From contig NZ_CAOJCN010000021.1 of assembly GCF_948329515.1 (NCBI RefSeq), positions 33,171-97,170 on the forward strand: a DNA stretch of 64,000 bases, written 5' to 3'. The notes under the pieces are model-generated. The model was not told the DNA's origin. It worked only from the letters and a program-made list of their open reading frames with translations, and did no database searches. Shown one piece after another: positions 44,454-53,378 of this stretch. Numbering within the stretch: the stretch's first letter is position 1; every line of letters starts with the position of its first letter. Position numbers and translations under genes: made by a program. Source of the DNA: Cohnella rhizoplanae. Its GTDB lineage: Bacteria > Bacillota > Bacilli > Paenibacillales > Paenibacillaceae.

Positions 44454-44996
44454 ATGGCAGCAAGAATGAAGGAACGTTACAACGCTGAAATCGCACCTGC
44501 ACTCGTGCAGAAGTTCAGCTACAAATCGGTCATGCAAGTGCCGAAGATCGAGAAGATCGTCATCAACATGGGCGTCGGCGAAGCGGTCTCGAACTCCAAG
44601 GTTCTGGACGCAGCGGTCGAAGACATGCAAAAGATCGCCGGCCAAAAGCCGGTCATCACCCGTGCGAAGAAGTCCATCGCAGGCTTCCGTCTCCGTGAAA
44701 ACGCGCCGATCGGCGTGAAGGTCACGCTGCGCGGCGACCGCATGTACTACTTCCTCGACAAGCTGTTCAATATCTCGCTTCCTCGCGTACGTGACTTCCG
44801 CGGCATCTCGAGCAAATCGTTCGACGGTCGCGGCAACTACACGCTCGGCTTGAAGGAGCAACTGATCTTCCCCGAGATCGAATACGACAAGATCGATAAG
44901 GTCCGCGGGATGGATATCGTCATCGTCACGACGGCGAATACGGACGAAGAAGCGCGCGAACTGCTGACCCAACTGGGTGCGCCGTTCGTGAAGTAA
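44454..44996 (+). CDS. rplE: 50S ribosomal protein L5
   Basis: L5 binds 5S rRNA and forms a bridge to the 30S head. The 180-residue product begins MAARMKERYNAEIAPALVQKF and contains KIVINMGVGEAVSNSKVLDAA and KGMDIVIVTTANTDEEARELL-like C-terminal sequence. AAAGGAGG lies 12 bases before the ATG, a somewhat long spacing; ATG 44466 is a less likely alternative. Confidence 0.98.
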   Translation: MAARMKERYNAEIAPALVQKFSYKSVMQVPKIEKIVINMGVGEAVSNSKVLDAAVEDMQKIAGQKPVITRAKKSIAGFRLRENAPIGVKVTLRGDRMYYFLDKLFNISLPRVRDFRGISSKSFDGRGNYTLGLKEQLIFPEIEYDKIDKVRGMDIVIVTTANTDEEARELLTQLGAPFVK

Positions 44997-45052
44997 CTCC
45001 GCCGAACCTGGCCTGACCGGCCAAGGTACCCTACGGGAGGTGTGAAAGCAAA

Positions 45053-45238
45053 GTGGCAAAAACGTCTATGAAAATCAAGCAGCAACGCCCGCCGAAGTTC
45101 CAAGTGCGTGCTTACACGCGGTGCGAGCGCTGCGGACGTCCGCACTCCGTGCTGCAAAAGTTTAAAATTTGCCGGATTTGTTTCCGCGAATTGGCATACA
45201 AAGGCCAGATTCCTGGCGTTAAAAAAGCGAGCTGGTAA
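45053..45238 (+). CDS. rpsZ: 30S ribosomal protein S14, zinc-binding type
   Basis: This 61-residue S14 is the short zinc form. C24 and C27 and C40 and C43 form two CxxC pairs that hold one zinc ion. The start is a GTG after CGGGAGGTG. Zinc-free copies of S14 are often encoded elsewhere under Zur control; none is in this window. Confidence 0.98.
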   Translation: MAKTSMKIKQQRPPKFQVRAYTRCERCGRPHSVLQKFKICRICFRELAYKGQIPGVKKASW

Positions 45239-45267
45239 TCAGCCTAGTTCGGGAAGGAGGTTTACCC

Positions 45268-45666
45268 ATGGTTATGTCTGATCCCATTGCAGATATGCTG
45301 ACGCGCATTCGCAACGCGAATCTCGTCCGCCACGAATCGGTGGAGCTGCCTGCGTCTACGGTCAAAAAGCAAATTGCTGAGATCCTGAAGCGCGAAGGCT
45401 TTATCCGCGACGCCGAATACGTAGAAGACAACAAGCAAGGTTTGATCCGCATCTTCCTGAAGTACGGACCGAACAACGAACGCGTCATCACCGGCCTGAA
45501 GCGTATCAGCAAGCCCGGCCTGCGCGTTTACACGAAGTCGAACGAAGTACCGCGCGTACTCGGCGGCCTCGGCATCGCGATCATCTCGACGTCCAAAGGC
45601 ATCATCACCGACAAGGAAGCCCGTCAAGGGAAAGCCGGCGGCGAAGTCCTTTGCTACGTCTGGTAA
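45268..45666 (+). CDS. rpsH: 30S ribosomal protein S8
   Basis: S8 is a central 16S-binding protein. The 132-residue product begins MVMSDPIADMLTRIRNANLVRH and ends with the conserved EARQGKAGGEVLCYVW. GGAAGGAGG precedes the ATG. Confidence 0.99.
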   Translation: MVMSDPIADMLTRIRNANLVRHESVELPASTVKKQIAEILKREGFIRDAEYVEDNKQGLIRIFLKYGPNNERVITGLKRISKPGLRVYTKSNEVPRVLGGLGIAIISTSKGIITDKEARQGKAGGEVLCYVW

Positions 45667-45695
45667 TTTAAAGCCACAAGTTAGGAGGTGTACCA

Positions 45696-46238
45696 ATGTC
45701 CCGTATCGGACGCAAACCCATCCAGGTGCCAAACGGCGTGAACGTGAACCTGGACAACAACGTCATCACGGTAAAGGGCCCCAAGGGCACGCTGAGCCGC
45801 GAATTGCATAAAGACATGAAGCTGGTCGTCGAAGAAGGCGTCATCAACGTCGAACGTCCCTCCGACAACAAAGAACACCGCTCCCTGCACGGCACGACGC
45901 GCTCCGTCGTCGCCAACATGGTAAGCGGCGTTACCGAAGGCTTCGCAAAGAACCTTGAGCTTGTCGGCGTCGGCTACCGTGCCAGCAAGCAAGGCGAGAA
46001 GCTCGTCCTGAACGTAGGTTACTCGCACCCTGTCGAGTTCCTCGCAGCAGGCGGCATCGAGTTCGACGTGCCGGCTCAGAACCGCATCACGGTTCGCGGC
46101 ATCGACAAGGAAGCGGTCGGCGCGATCGCAGCGAAGATCCGCGAAGTTCGTCCGCCAGAGCCATACAAGGGCAAAGGCATCAAGTACGAAGGCGAACGCA
46201 TCATCCGCAAGGAAGGCAAAGCCGGCAAGAAAAAGTAA
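45696..46238 (+). CDS. rplF: 50S ribosomal protein L6
   Basis: L6 lies beside the factor-binding site. The 180-residue product begins MSRIGRKPIQVPNGVNVNLDNNVITVKGPKG and ends PEPYKGKGIKYEGERIIRKEGKAGKKK, the family signature. TTAGGAGGTG precedes the ATG. A 107-base gap with a direct repeat of GGCACACGG follows before rplR, longer than the other gaps in this operon. Confidence 0.99.
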   Translation: MSRIGRKPIQVPNGVNVNLDNNVITVKGPKGTLSRELHKDMKLVVEEGVINVERPSDNKEHRSLHGTTRSVVANMVSGVTEGFAKNLELVGVGYRASKQGEKLVLNVGYSHPVEFLAAGGIEFDVPAQNRITVRGIDKEAVGAIAAKIREVRPPEPYKGKGIKYEGERIIRKEGKAGKKK

Positions 46239-46345
46239 TGAATGGCGGCTCCGCGCCGCTTAGAATATGGCACACGGCCGGCACACGGCGATCCGTTGCC
46301 TAAAATCCGGCTCGTTATCGAAGCGAGAAGGGAGTGAACTCCGGA

Positions 46346-46711
46346 ATGATTACCAAAGGCGATAAGAACAAAGCCCGTCTGAAGCGTCACCTGCGCGTGC
46401 GCAAGAAGATCAGCGGCACGAACGAGCGTCCGCGCCTCTCCATCTTCCGTTCTTCCAAGCATATCTATGCGCAGCTGATCGACGACGTCAAGGGCGTGAC
46501 CCTGGCATCGGCATCCACGCTGGACAAGGAAATCGGCGAGATCGGCAACGGCGGCAGCGTCGAAGCGGCAGCTAAGGTCGGTCAACTGGTTGCAGAGCGC
46601 GCTAAGGCAAAAGGATACGAGAGCATCGTATTCGATCGCGGCGGCTACCTGTACCACGGACGCATTCAAGCACTGGCAGACGCGGCTCGCGAAGCCGGTC
46701 TTCAGTTCTAA
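46346..46711 (+). CDS. rplR: 50S ribosomal protein L18
   Basis: L18 binds 5S rRNA with L5. ATG 46346 gives 121 residues, the usual length, beginning MITKGDKNKARLKRHLRVRKKISGTNERPRLSIFRS. The frame is open back to a GTG at 46334, but that codon overlaps the ribosome site AAGGGAG. The C-terminus YLYHGRIQALADAAREAGLQF is typical. Confidence 0.98.
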   Translation: MITKGDKNKARLKRHLRVRKKISGTNERPRLSIFRSSKHIYAQLIDDVKGVTLASASTLDKEIGEIGNGGSVEAAAKVGQLVAERAKAKGYESIVFDRGGYLYHGRIQALADAAREAGLQF

Positions 46712-46738
46712 TATTACGCAAACAAGGAGGTTAACGAC

Positions 46739-47236
46739 TTGCGTGTAGATCCTAACACCCTGGAACTTACCGAAAAAATGGTCCAGATCAACCGCGTTGC
46801 CAAAGTCGTCAAGGGCGGCCGTCGCTTTAGCTTCAGCGCTCTTGTCGTCGTGGGCGACGGCAAAGGTTGGGTCGGCGCGGGCATCGGCAAAGCCGGCGAA
46901 GTGCCGGACGCCATCCGCAAAGGCATGGAAGACGCCAAGAAAAATCTGATTTTCGTTCCGCTTGTCGGCAAAACGATTCCGCACGCCGTTACGGGTCACT
47001 TCGGCGCCGGCAAAGTGCTGCTGAAGCCGGCATCCGAAGGTACGGGCGTCATCGCGGGCGGTCCTGTCCGCGCGGTACTCGAACTGGCCGGCGTCGGCGA
47101 TATTTTGACGAAATCGCTGGGATCCTCCAACTCGATCAACATGATCAACGCGACGTTGGAAGGGCTGTCCCGCCTGAAGCGCGCCGAAGACGTAGCCAAG
47201 CTCCGCGGCAAAACCGTGGAAGAGCTGTTGGGTTAA
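46739..47236 (+). CDS. rpsE: 30S ribosomal protein S5
   Basis: S5 lines the mRNA entry channel and supports decoding accuracy. The 165-residue product starts at TTG with AAGGAGG upstream and contains VVKGGRRFSFSALVVVGDGKGWVGAGIGKAGEV. No spectinomycin-resistance change is obvious in the loop. rpmD follows after 12 bases. Confidence 0.99.
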   Translation: MRVDPNTLELTEKMVQINRVAKVVKGGRRFSFSALVVVGDGKGWVGAGIGKAGEVPDAIRKGMEDAKKNLIFVPLVGKTIPHAVTGHFGAGKVLLKPASEGTGVIAGGPVRAVLELAGVGDILTKSLGSSNSINMINATLEGLSRLKRAEDVAKLRGKTVEELLG

Positions 47237-47248
47237 GGAGGGGTTAAA

Positions 47249-47428
47249 ATGGCGAAATTGCAGATCACCCTCAAGCGCAGCCTCATCGGCCGTCCTGAGA
47301 ACCAACGCCAAACCGTCAAATCGCTGGGCCTCGGCAAAGTGAACTCGACGGTCGTCAAAGAAGACAACGCGGCGATTCGCGGCATGGTTAACACGGTTAG
47401 CCACCTGATCACCGTCGAAGAAGTATAA
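47249..47428 (+). CDS. rpmD: 50S ribosomal protein L30
   Basis: The 59-residue product begins MAKLQITLKRSLIGRPENQRQTVKSLGLGK and ends SHLITVEEV, matching bacterial L30. AAGGAGGGG lies before ATG 47249. It sits between rpsE and rplO as in the standard spc operon. Confidence 0.98.
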   Translation: MAKLQITLKRSLIGRPENQRQTVKSLGLGKVNSTVVKEDNAAIRGMVNTVSHLITVEEV

Positions 47429-47478
47429 GGCTATATAGCCACTTGCAACACAAATCAATCAAGGAGGTGCGACGAACG

Positions 47479-47922
47479 ATGAAATTGCATGAACTTTCTC
47501 CTGCAACTGGATCCAAGTTCAGCCGCAAACGCGTCGGTCGCGGCATCGGTAGCGGCATGGGTAAAACGTCCACGCGCGGCCATAAAGGCCAAAACGCTCG
47601 TTCCGGCGGCGGCGTACGCCCCGGCTTCGAAGGCGGCCAAAACCCGTTGTACCGCAGACTTCCGAAGCGCGGCTTCAACAACGACCGTTTTGCTACGGAA
47701 TACGCGATTGTTAACCTGGATCAACTGAGCGGATTCGCAGCCGGCACGGAAGTAACGCCGGAACTGCTGCTCTCCGAAGGGATCGTAAAGAACCCTAAGG
47801 ACGGCATCAAGATTCTGGGCAACGGCGAGCTGACTGCAGCTATCTCCGTTAAAGCCCACAAGTTTTCTAAATCCGCTGCTGAAAAAATCCAGGCCGCCGG
47901 CGGTAACTCCGAGGTGATCTAA
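47479..47922 (+). CDS. rplO: 50S ribosomal protein L15
   Basis: L15 is a late assembly protein with a long basic N-terminal extension. ATG 47479, directly after AAGGAGGTG, gives 147 residues beginning MKLHELSPATGSKFSRKRVGRGIGSGMGKTSTRGHKGQ. The frame upstream to 47443 is not coding. Its stop shares one base with the secY ATG. Confidence 0.98.
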   Translation: MKLHELSPATGSKFSRKRVGRGIGSGMGKTSTRGHKGQNARSGGGVRPGFEGGQNPLYRRLPKRGFNNDRFATEYAIVNLDQLSGFAAGTEVTPELLLSEGIVKNPKDGIKILGNGELTAAISVKAHKFSKSAAEKIQAAGGNSEVI

Positions 47923-49220
47923 TGTTCGCTACCGTGAGCAACATCTGGAAGGTCGAGGACCTTCGCAAGAGGATCCTATTCACGCTTTTCATACTGCTCG
48001 TATATCGTGTCGGCTCCTTTATCCCGGTGCCGAATATCGACAAGAGCGTGCTGGAACAGGCCAATCAGCAAGGCAACGAACTGTTCGGCCTGCTCAACAC
48101 GTTCTCGGGCGGCGCGCTGTTCCAGTTCTCGATCTTCGCGCTCGGGATCATGCCGTACATCACGGCATCGATCATCGTGCAGCTCCTCTCCATGGACGTT
48201 ATTCCGAAGCTCGCGGAGTGGGCCAAGGAAGGCGAGATCGGCAAGCGCAAATCGGCGCAGTTGACCCGTTACCTGACGATTGTCCTCGGTTTGATCCAAG
48301 CCTTCGCGACCTCGATCGGTTTCAACCGAATCTACAGCGCGAAGATGGTCATCGATCCGTCGCCGGCGACCTATATCCTGATCGCCATCGTGCTTACGGC
48401 CGGTACGGCCTTCCTGATGTGGCTCGGCGAGCAGATCAACGAGAAGGGCATCGGCAACGGCATCTCGATACTGATGTTCGCGGCGATCGTCTCCCGGATT
48501 CCGACGTATATCCAAGAGATCTATCAGGACCAATTCGTGAACGGCGACCAGATCTTCTGGGCCGTGCTGAAGATGGTCATCATCCTGATCGTGATTCTCC
48601 TGATCATCGTCGGGGTAATCTTCGTCCAGCAGGGCGTGCGCAAGATCCCGGTCCAATACGCCAAACGCGTAGTCGGACAGAAGATGTACGGCGGTCAATC
48701 GACGCATATCCCGCTTAAGGTTAACGGCGCGGGCGTCATCCCCGTTATCTTCGCTTCGTCGCTCCTGATGTTCCCGATCACGATCGCCCAGTTCTGGGCC
48801 GGTCACACTTGGGCCAACTGGGTCATCACTCACCTGTACTACGACAAGCCGCTCGGTATGGTACTCTATATCTTGCTGATTGTCGGGTTCACCTTCTTTT
48901 ACACGTTCGTGCAGTTCAACCCGCAGCAGCTCGCGGACAACATGAAGAAGAACGGCGGCTACATCCCAGGCATCCGCCCGGGCAAGCCGACGGCAGGCTA
49001 CCTGATGAGAGTCATCACGCGCATCACCCTCGCCGGGGCGCTGTTCCTGGCTGTGATCTCGATCATTCCCGTCATCTTCGGCTCCGCTTTCGGTCTTCCG
49101 AAGTCGGTTCAGCTGGGCGGCACGTCGCTGCTGATCGTCATCGGCGTCGCGCTCGAGACGATGAAGCAGGTCGAGAGCAACCTGATCAAGCGTCACTACA
49201 AGGGTTTCATCAATAAGTAA
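47922..49220 (+). CDS. secY: Protein translocase channel subunit SecY
   Basis: SecY forms the membrane channel for protein export with SecE and SecG. The 432-residue product has ten predicted membrane helices and the family sequences GIMPYITASIIVQLL and GIGNGISILMF. The cytoplasmic loops that contact SecA and ribosomes are present. It overlaps the rplO stop by one base (TAATG), so translation is coupled. Confidence 0.99.
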   Translation: MFATVSNIWKVEDLRKRILFTLFILLVYRVGSFIPVPNIDKSVLEQANQQGNELFGLLNTFSGGALFQFSIFALGIMPYITASIIVQLLSMDVIPKLAEWAKEGEIGKRKSAQLTRYLTIVLGLIQAFATSIGFNRIYSAKMVIDPSPATYILIAIVLTAGTAFLMWLGEQINEKGIGNGISILMFAAIVSRIPTYIQEIYQDQFVNGDQIFWAVLKMVIILIVILLIIVGVIFVQQGVRKIPVQYAKRVVGQKMYGGQSTHIPLKVNGAGVIPVIFASSLLMFPITIAQFWAGHTWANWVITHLYYDKPLGMVLYILLIVGFTFFYTFVQFNPQQLADNMKKNGGYIPGIRPGKPTAGYLMRVITRITLAGALFLAVISIIPVIFGSAFGLPKSVQLGGTSLLIVIGVALETMKQVESNLIKRHYKGFINK

Positions 49221-49259
49221 GCTCAGCTTCAAAAAGAGGGACATTCAGGAGGTACGGCA

Positions 49260-49904
49260 ATGAACATCCTGTTTATGGGGCCTCCTGGGGCCGGCAAAGG
49301 CACGCAGGCGGAACGCATCGTCGATTCGTTCGGCGTGCCGCATATCTCGACCGGCGACGCATTCCGGCTGGCGATGAAGGAAGGCACCGCGCTTGGCGTC
49401 GAAGCCAAGAAATACGTGGATCAAGGCCTCCTCGTCCCGGACGAAGTGACGAACGGCATCGTCAAGGACCGCCTGTCCTTGGCCGATTGCGACAAGGGAT
49501 TCCTGCTCGACGGATTCCCCCGCACGCTGGCTCAGGCCGAAGCGCTTGACGAGATTCTGGCCGGACTCGGCAAGAAGATCGATCACGTCGTGAACCTGAA
49601 GGTAGATCGCGATCGTCTGCTCGCGCGCCTCACGGGCAGACGGATCTGCCGCACCTGCGGCGCCACGTATCACGTCCTGTTCAATCCGCCGAAGGTCGAA
49701 GGCGTGTGCGACAAGGACGGCGGAGAGCTGTACCAGCGTTCCGACGATACGGAGGAGAAGGTCGGCACCCGGCTGGATGAATACACGAGCAAGACGGCTC
49801 CGCTGCTTGCCTATTACGAAGGCAAAGGGCTGCTCCGAGAAGTGGACGGGGAGAAGGACATCGACGCGGTTACGGCCGATATTTCCTCCCTCCTCAGAGG
49901 GTAA
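49260..49904 (+). CDS. adk: Adenylate kinase
   Basis: Adk interconverts ATP plus AMP and two ADP. The 214-residue product has the P-loop GPPGAGKGTQ at 7-16 and the long-form lid with CRTCGATYH and GVCDKDGGELYQR, that is three cysteines and an aspartate as in the zinc site of B. subtilis Adk. AGGAGG precedes the ATG. map starts five bases after its stop. Confidence 0.99.
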   Translation: MNILFMGPPGAGKGTQAERIVDSFGVPHISTGDAFRLAMKEGTALGVEAKKYVDQGLLVPDEVTNGIVKDRLSLADCDKGFLLDGFPRTLAQAEALDEILAGLGKKIDHVVNLKVDRDRLLARLTGRRICRTCGATYHVLFNPPKVEGVCDKDGGELYQRSDDTEEKVGTRLDEYTSKTAPLLAYYEGKGLLREVDGEKDIDAVTADISSLLRG

Positions 49905-49909
49905 CCGCC

Positions 49910-50662
49910 ATGATCGTGTGCAAGTCCGAATCGGAACTGAACTTGATGAGACGGGCCGGAGAGATCGTCGCGAAGACGCATCAACTCATGCGTGAGGCTG
50001 TGCGTCCGGGCGTGACGACCGCCGAGCTTGATCGGATCGCCGACGCATACATCCGAAGCCAAGACGCGGTTCCGTCTTTCAAAGGCTATAACGGTTTTCC
50101 ATCCAGCATTTGCGCATCGGTCAACGAAGAGCTAGTGCACGGCTTCCCCGGTCCCCGGGTGCTTCAAGAGGGCGATATCATCAGCATCGACATCGGCGCG
50201 CAGTACAAGGGTTACCATGGCGATTCCGCCTGGACCTACGGCGTGGGCGCCATCTCGGCGGACGCGCAGCGGCTGCTCGAGGTGACCGAAGCCTCGCTGT
50301 ACGCAGGCCTTGAGCTTGTGAAGCCGGATGTCAGGCTGTTCACGGTGTCACACGGCATCCAGAAGGTGATCGAAGAGGCGGGCATGTCGGTCGTGCGTGA
50401 ATACGTCGGACATGGCGTCGGACGCGAACTCCACGAAGAGCCGCAGATTCCTAACTACGGCGTGCCCGATCGAGGGCCGCGCCTGAAGCCGGGCATGGTG
50501 CTCGCCATCGAACCGATGGTGAACCTGGGCTCGCGCTACGTTCGGACCCTCTCGGACAACTGGACGGTCGTGACGGTGGACGGCTCGCTGTGCGCGCACT
50601 TTGAGCATACCATCGCCGTAACCGAGGACGGGTTCGAGATACTGACCCGTGCGGAAGACTAG
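49910..50662 (+). CDS. map: Methionine aminopeptidase, type I
   Basis: Map removes the first methionine of new proteins. The 250-residue product has the pita-bread-fold metal ligands in ISIDIGAQYKGYHGDSAWTY (two Asp), GHGVGRELHEEP (His), IEPMVN (Glu) and a final Glu in HFEHTIAVTEDG. It is translationally coupled to adk. The next gene starts nine bases after its stop. Confidence 0.99.
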   Translation: MIVCKSESELNLMRRAGEIVAKTHQLMREAVRPGVTTAELDRIADAYIRSQDAVPSFKGYNGFPSSICASVNEELVHGFPGPRVLQEGDIISIDIGAQYKGYHGDSAWTYGVGAISADAQRLLEVTEASLYAGLELVKPDVRLFTVSHGIQKVIEEAGMSVVREYVGHGVGRELHEEPQIPNYGVPDRGPRLKPGMVLAIEPMVNLGSRYVRTLSDNWTVVTVDGSLCAHFEHTIAVTEDGFEILTRAED

Positions 50663-50671
50663 GCGGCGGCC

Positions 50672-50980
50672 GTGACGGAGACGTCATCGCTGTCGCCCGG
50701 GGAAGTCGTGAGAAGCCGCCGCGGCAAAGACGAAGGTCAGCTGGCGGTGGTCATCGCTCTCACGGACGAACGGTTCGCGATCGTGGCCGACGGCGACAAG
50801 CGCCGGTTCGATCGGCCGAAGCGCAAGAACTTGCTGCATCTCGAATCGGTCGGCATCGTGAACGACGAAGTCGCAAGCAGCATTCGGGACACCGGACGCG
50901 TGACGAACGGCAAGCTGCGGCATGCCGTAGTCACTGCCATGAGGCGGCTCGAAGCGCATGCTGAAGAGAAAGGAGAATGA
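50672..50980 (+). CDS. KOW-domain RNA-binding protein of the L14e type
   Basis: The 102-residue product has an N-terminal KOW-like fold (PGEVVRSRRGKDEGQLAVVIAL, ERFAIVADGDKRRFDRPKRKNLLHLE) related to ribosomal L14e/L24-like proteins. Such a gene occurs between map and infA in many Bacilli, and its role is not established. The start is a GTG. Its TGA overlaps an ATG (ATGA) just before the infA start. Confidence 0.85.
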   Translation: MTETSSLSPGEVVRSRRGKDEGQLAVVIALTDERFAIVADGDKRRFDRPKRKNLLHLESVGIVNDEVASSIRDTGRVTNGKLRHAVVTAMRRLEAHAEEKGE

Positions 50981-50982
50981 CG

Positions 50983-51198
50983 GTGGCCAAAGAGGACGTA
51001 ATCGAAGTGGAAGGCGTGGTCGTCGAACCGCTGCCGAACGCGATGTTCAGGGTGAAGCTTGAGAACGGCCATGAGATTCTTGCTCATGTCTCCGGCAAGC
51101 TGCGGATGCACTTTATCCGGATCCTGACGGGCGACAAGGTCGTGATCCAGCTCTCGCCGTATGATCTGACGCGAGGCCGCATCACTTACCGCAAATAG
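50983..51198 (+). CDS. infA: Translation initiation factor IF-1
   Basis: IF-1 occupies the ribosomal A site during initiation. GTG 50983 gives 71 residues beginning MAKEDVIEVEG and ending MHFIRILTGDKVVIQLSPYDLTRGRITYRK, the normal OB-fold protein. The ATG at 50977 is only one base after AAGGAG, so it is less likely than the GTG with a seven-base spacer. Confidence 0.97.
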   Translation: MAKEDVIEVEGVVVEPLPNAMFRVKLENGHEILAHVSGKLRMHFIRILTGDKVVIQLSPYDLTRGRITYRK

Positions 51199-51282
51199 TT
51201 CTTCCGGTCTACCGAACCACACGTGACGGCAGCATGAGGCTTCTAGCGTCAGCGCCGCCGCACACTTTAGGAGGGTATTACC

Positions 51283-51396
51283 ATGAAGGTGAGACCATCG
51301 GTCAAACCCATTTGCGAAAAATGCAAAGTTATTCGCCGCAAGGGTAACGTAATGGTTATCTGCGAAAATCCGAAGCACAAACAAAAACAAGGCTAA
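51283..51396 (+). CDS. rpmJ: 50S ribosomal protein L36
   Basis: The 37-residue product begins MKVRPSVKPICEKCKVIRRKG and is the zinc-binding form, with C11, C14, C27 and a histidine near position 32 as ligands. AGGAGGG precedes the ATG. It lies in its usual place between infA and rpsM. Confidence 0.98.
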   Translation: MKVRPSVKPICEKCKVIRRKGNVMVICENPKHKQKQG

Positions 51397-51415
51397 GAGG
51401 AGGTGCTCCTAACAT

Positions 51416-51784
51416 ATGGCACGTATTAGTGGTGTTGACCTTCCGCGCGACAAGCGCGTGGAAATCGCCCTGACGTACATCTTCGGGATCGGCAAGACGA
51501 CGTCCCAGAAGCTTCTTGCTACGGCAGAAATCAACCCCGACACTCGCGTCCGCGATCTGACCGAAGACGAGCTCGCTCGTTTGCGCGAAGCGATCGACAA
51601 GACGCAAAAGGTCGAGGGCGACCTGCGCCGGGAGATCGCGCTGAACATCAAGCGCCTGATCGAAATCGGCTGCTACCGCGGTGTCCGTCACCGTCGTGGC
51701 CTGCCCGTCCGCGGACAACGTACGAAGACGAATGCCCGCACGCGCAAAGGTCCGCGTCGTACGGTAGCGAACAAGAAGAAGTAA
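51416..51784 (+). CDS. rpsM: 30S ribosomal protein S13
   Basis: S13 forms bridges to the 50S subunit from the 30S head. The 122-residue product begins MARISGVDLPRDKRVEIALTYIFGIGK and ends in the basic tail RGQRTKTNARTRKGPRRTVANKKK. GAGGAGGTG precedes the ATG. Confidence 0.99.
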   Translation: MARISGVDLPRDKRVEIALTYIFGIGKTTSQKLLATAEINPDTRVRDLTEDELARLREAIDKTQKVEGDLRREIALNIKRLIEIGCYRGVRHRRGLPVRGQRTKTNARTRKGPRRTVANKKK

Positions 51785-51803
51785 GAAGGGAGGATAAATC
51801 AGC

Positions 51804-52202
51804 ATGGCACAAAAAGGCAAGAAGGTTGTCCGCACGAAACGCCGCGATCGGAAAAATATCGAAACTGGCGTCGCGCACGTCCGCTCGACGTTCAACAATA
51901 CGATCGTCACGATCACGGATCCGCACGGCAACGCGATCTCCTGGGCCAGCTCCGGCAACATGGGCTTCAAAGGCTCGCGTAAGAGCACGCCGTTCGCCGC
52001 GCAAATGGCAGCAGAGACTGCTGCTCGCGCCGCGATGGAACATGGCATGCGCGCCGTCGAAGTCATGGTCAAAGGCCCTGGCGCCGGCCGCGAAGCCGCG
52101 ATCCGTTCCCTGCAAGCCGCAGGTCTCGAAGTCAGCATGATCAAAGACGTAACGCCGATCCCTCACAACGGCTGCCGTCCTCCGAAGCGTCGCCGCGTAT
52201 AA
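51804..52202 (+). CDS. rpsK: 30S ribosomal protein S11
   Basis: S11 lies on the 30S platform at the exit site. The 132-residue product has NIETGVAHVRSTFNNTIVTITD and ends with the conserved DVTPIPHNGCRPPKRRRV. GAAGGGAGG precedes the ATG. A 187-base gap follows before rpoA. Confidence 0.99.
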   Translation: MAQKGKKVVRTKRRDRKNIETGVAHVRSTFNNTIVTITDPHGNAISWASSGNMGFKGSRKSTPFAAQMAAETAARAAMEHGMRAVEVMVKGPGAGREAAIRSLQAAGLEVSMIKDVTPIPHNGCRPPKRRRV

Positions 52203-52312
52203 TATGCGCCACTATGTGGTATCAAACAAAAACAACTTGTGAATAATGGTTGTAATGGTTAGGCATACTACATGGTTTGCCCAATTCGGTTATACTGGTT
52301 GAAGGACTGCAC

Positions 52313-52371
52313 GTCATCCCGGATGACCGGACGGGGCGAACAAACGGCAACGTCAGCAACGCAGCGACGTT
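52313..52371 (+). other. Two hairpins in the leader of rpoA
   Basis: GTCATC-CCG-GATGAC lies at 52313-52327. AACGTC at 52349-52354 pairs with GACGTT at 52366-52371, ending three bases before the rpoA ribosome site GAAGGAGGG. A DnaA-box-like TGTGAATAA also occurs at 52238-52246. No promoter with good spacing was found in the gap. The second hairpin could affect rpoA translation. Confidence 0.4.
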
Positions 52372-52389
52372 TTGAAGGAGGGTTTGGTT

Positions 52390-53334
52390 GTGATTGTGAT
52401 CGAGAAGCCAAAGATCGAATCGGTGGAGATTCAAGAAGACAAGAGGTACGGACGCTTCGTCGTGGAACCGCTGGAACGCGGCTATGGCATGACGCTCGGC
52501 AACTCCCTTCGCCGGATCCTGCTGTCGTCTCTGCCAGGCGCCGCCGTCATCTCGGTTCAGATCGACGGTGTGCTTCATGAATTCTCCACCATTCCGGGCG
52601 TGATTGAGGACGTCACCGAGATCATCCTCAATCTCAAGCGCCTCTCCCTGAAGATTCACTCTGACGAGGAGAAGGTGCTGGAGATCGACGCTGAAGGCGA
52701 GGGCATCATCACGGCCGGAGACATTCGGGCAGATAGCGACGTGGAGATCCTTAATCCGGATCTGCATATCGCGACGCTGGCTTCCGGTGCGCGCCTCCAT
52801 ATGCGCATCTTCGCCAGACAGGGACGCGGCTATGTCCCGGCGGATCGCAACAAGAAGGAAGATCAGCCGATCGGCGTCATTCCGATCGACTCGATCTATA
52901 CGCCGATTACCCGCGTCAACTATAAGGTCGAGAATACCCGCGTAGGTCAAGTTACCAACTACGACAAGCTCACGCTTGAAGTATGGACCGACGGCAGTAT
53001 CCGGCCCGAAGAAGCGGTCAGTCTGGGCGCCAAGATCCTGACGGATCACTTGTCGCTGTTCGTCGGCCTTACGGACGAAGCCAAGGACACCGAGACGATG
53101 AAGGAGAAGGAAGAGGACAAGAAGGAGAAAGTGCTCGAGATGACCATCGAAGAGCTCGATCTCTCCGTTCGCTCTTACAACTGCCTGAAGCGCGCCGGTA
53201 TCAATACGGTTCAAGAGCTGATCACCAAGACCGAAGAAGACATGATGAAGGTCCGCAACCTGGGCCGCAAGTCTTTGGAGGAAGTGCAAGAGAAGCTCGA
53301 AGAACTCGGTCTCGGTCTCCGATTCGAAGAATAG
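52390..53334 (+). CDS. rpoA: DNA-directed RNA polymerase alpha subunit
   Basis: RpoA dimerises to scaffold RNA polymerase, and its C-terminal domain binds UP elements and regulators. GTG 52390 gives 314 residues, equal to B. subtilis RpoA, beginning MIVIEKPKIESVEIQED. GGAGGG lies seven bases upstream; the frame is open to a TTG at 52372 that precedes this site. The N-terminal domain has LERGYGMTLGNSLRRILLSSLPG, and the C-terminal domain has RSYNCLKRAGINTVQEL and VRNLGRKSLEEV. Confidence 0.99.
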   Translation: MIVIEKPKIESVEIQEDKRYGRFVVEPLERGYGMTLGNSLRRILLSSLPGAAVISVQIDGVLHEFSTIPGVIEDVTEIILNLKRLSLKIHSDEEKVLEIDAEGEGIITAGDIRADSDVEILNPDLHIATLASGARLHMRIFARQGRGYVPADRNKKEDQPIGVIPIDSIYTPITRVNYKVENTRVGQVTNYDKLTLEVWTDGSIRPEEAVSLGAKILTDHLSLFVGLTDEAKDTETMKEKEEDKKEKVLEMTIEELDLSVRSYNCLKRAGINTVQELITKTEEDMMKVRNLGRKSLEEVQEKLEELGLGLRFEE

Positions 53335-53378
53335 AAGACCTGATAAGACCGCATCAAGCGACAAGGAGGGAATAACAG

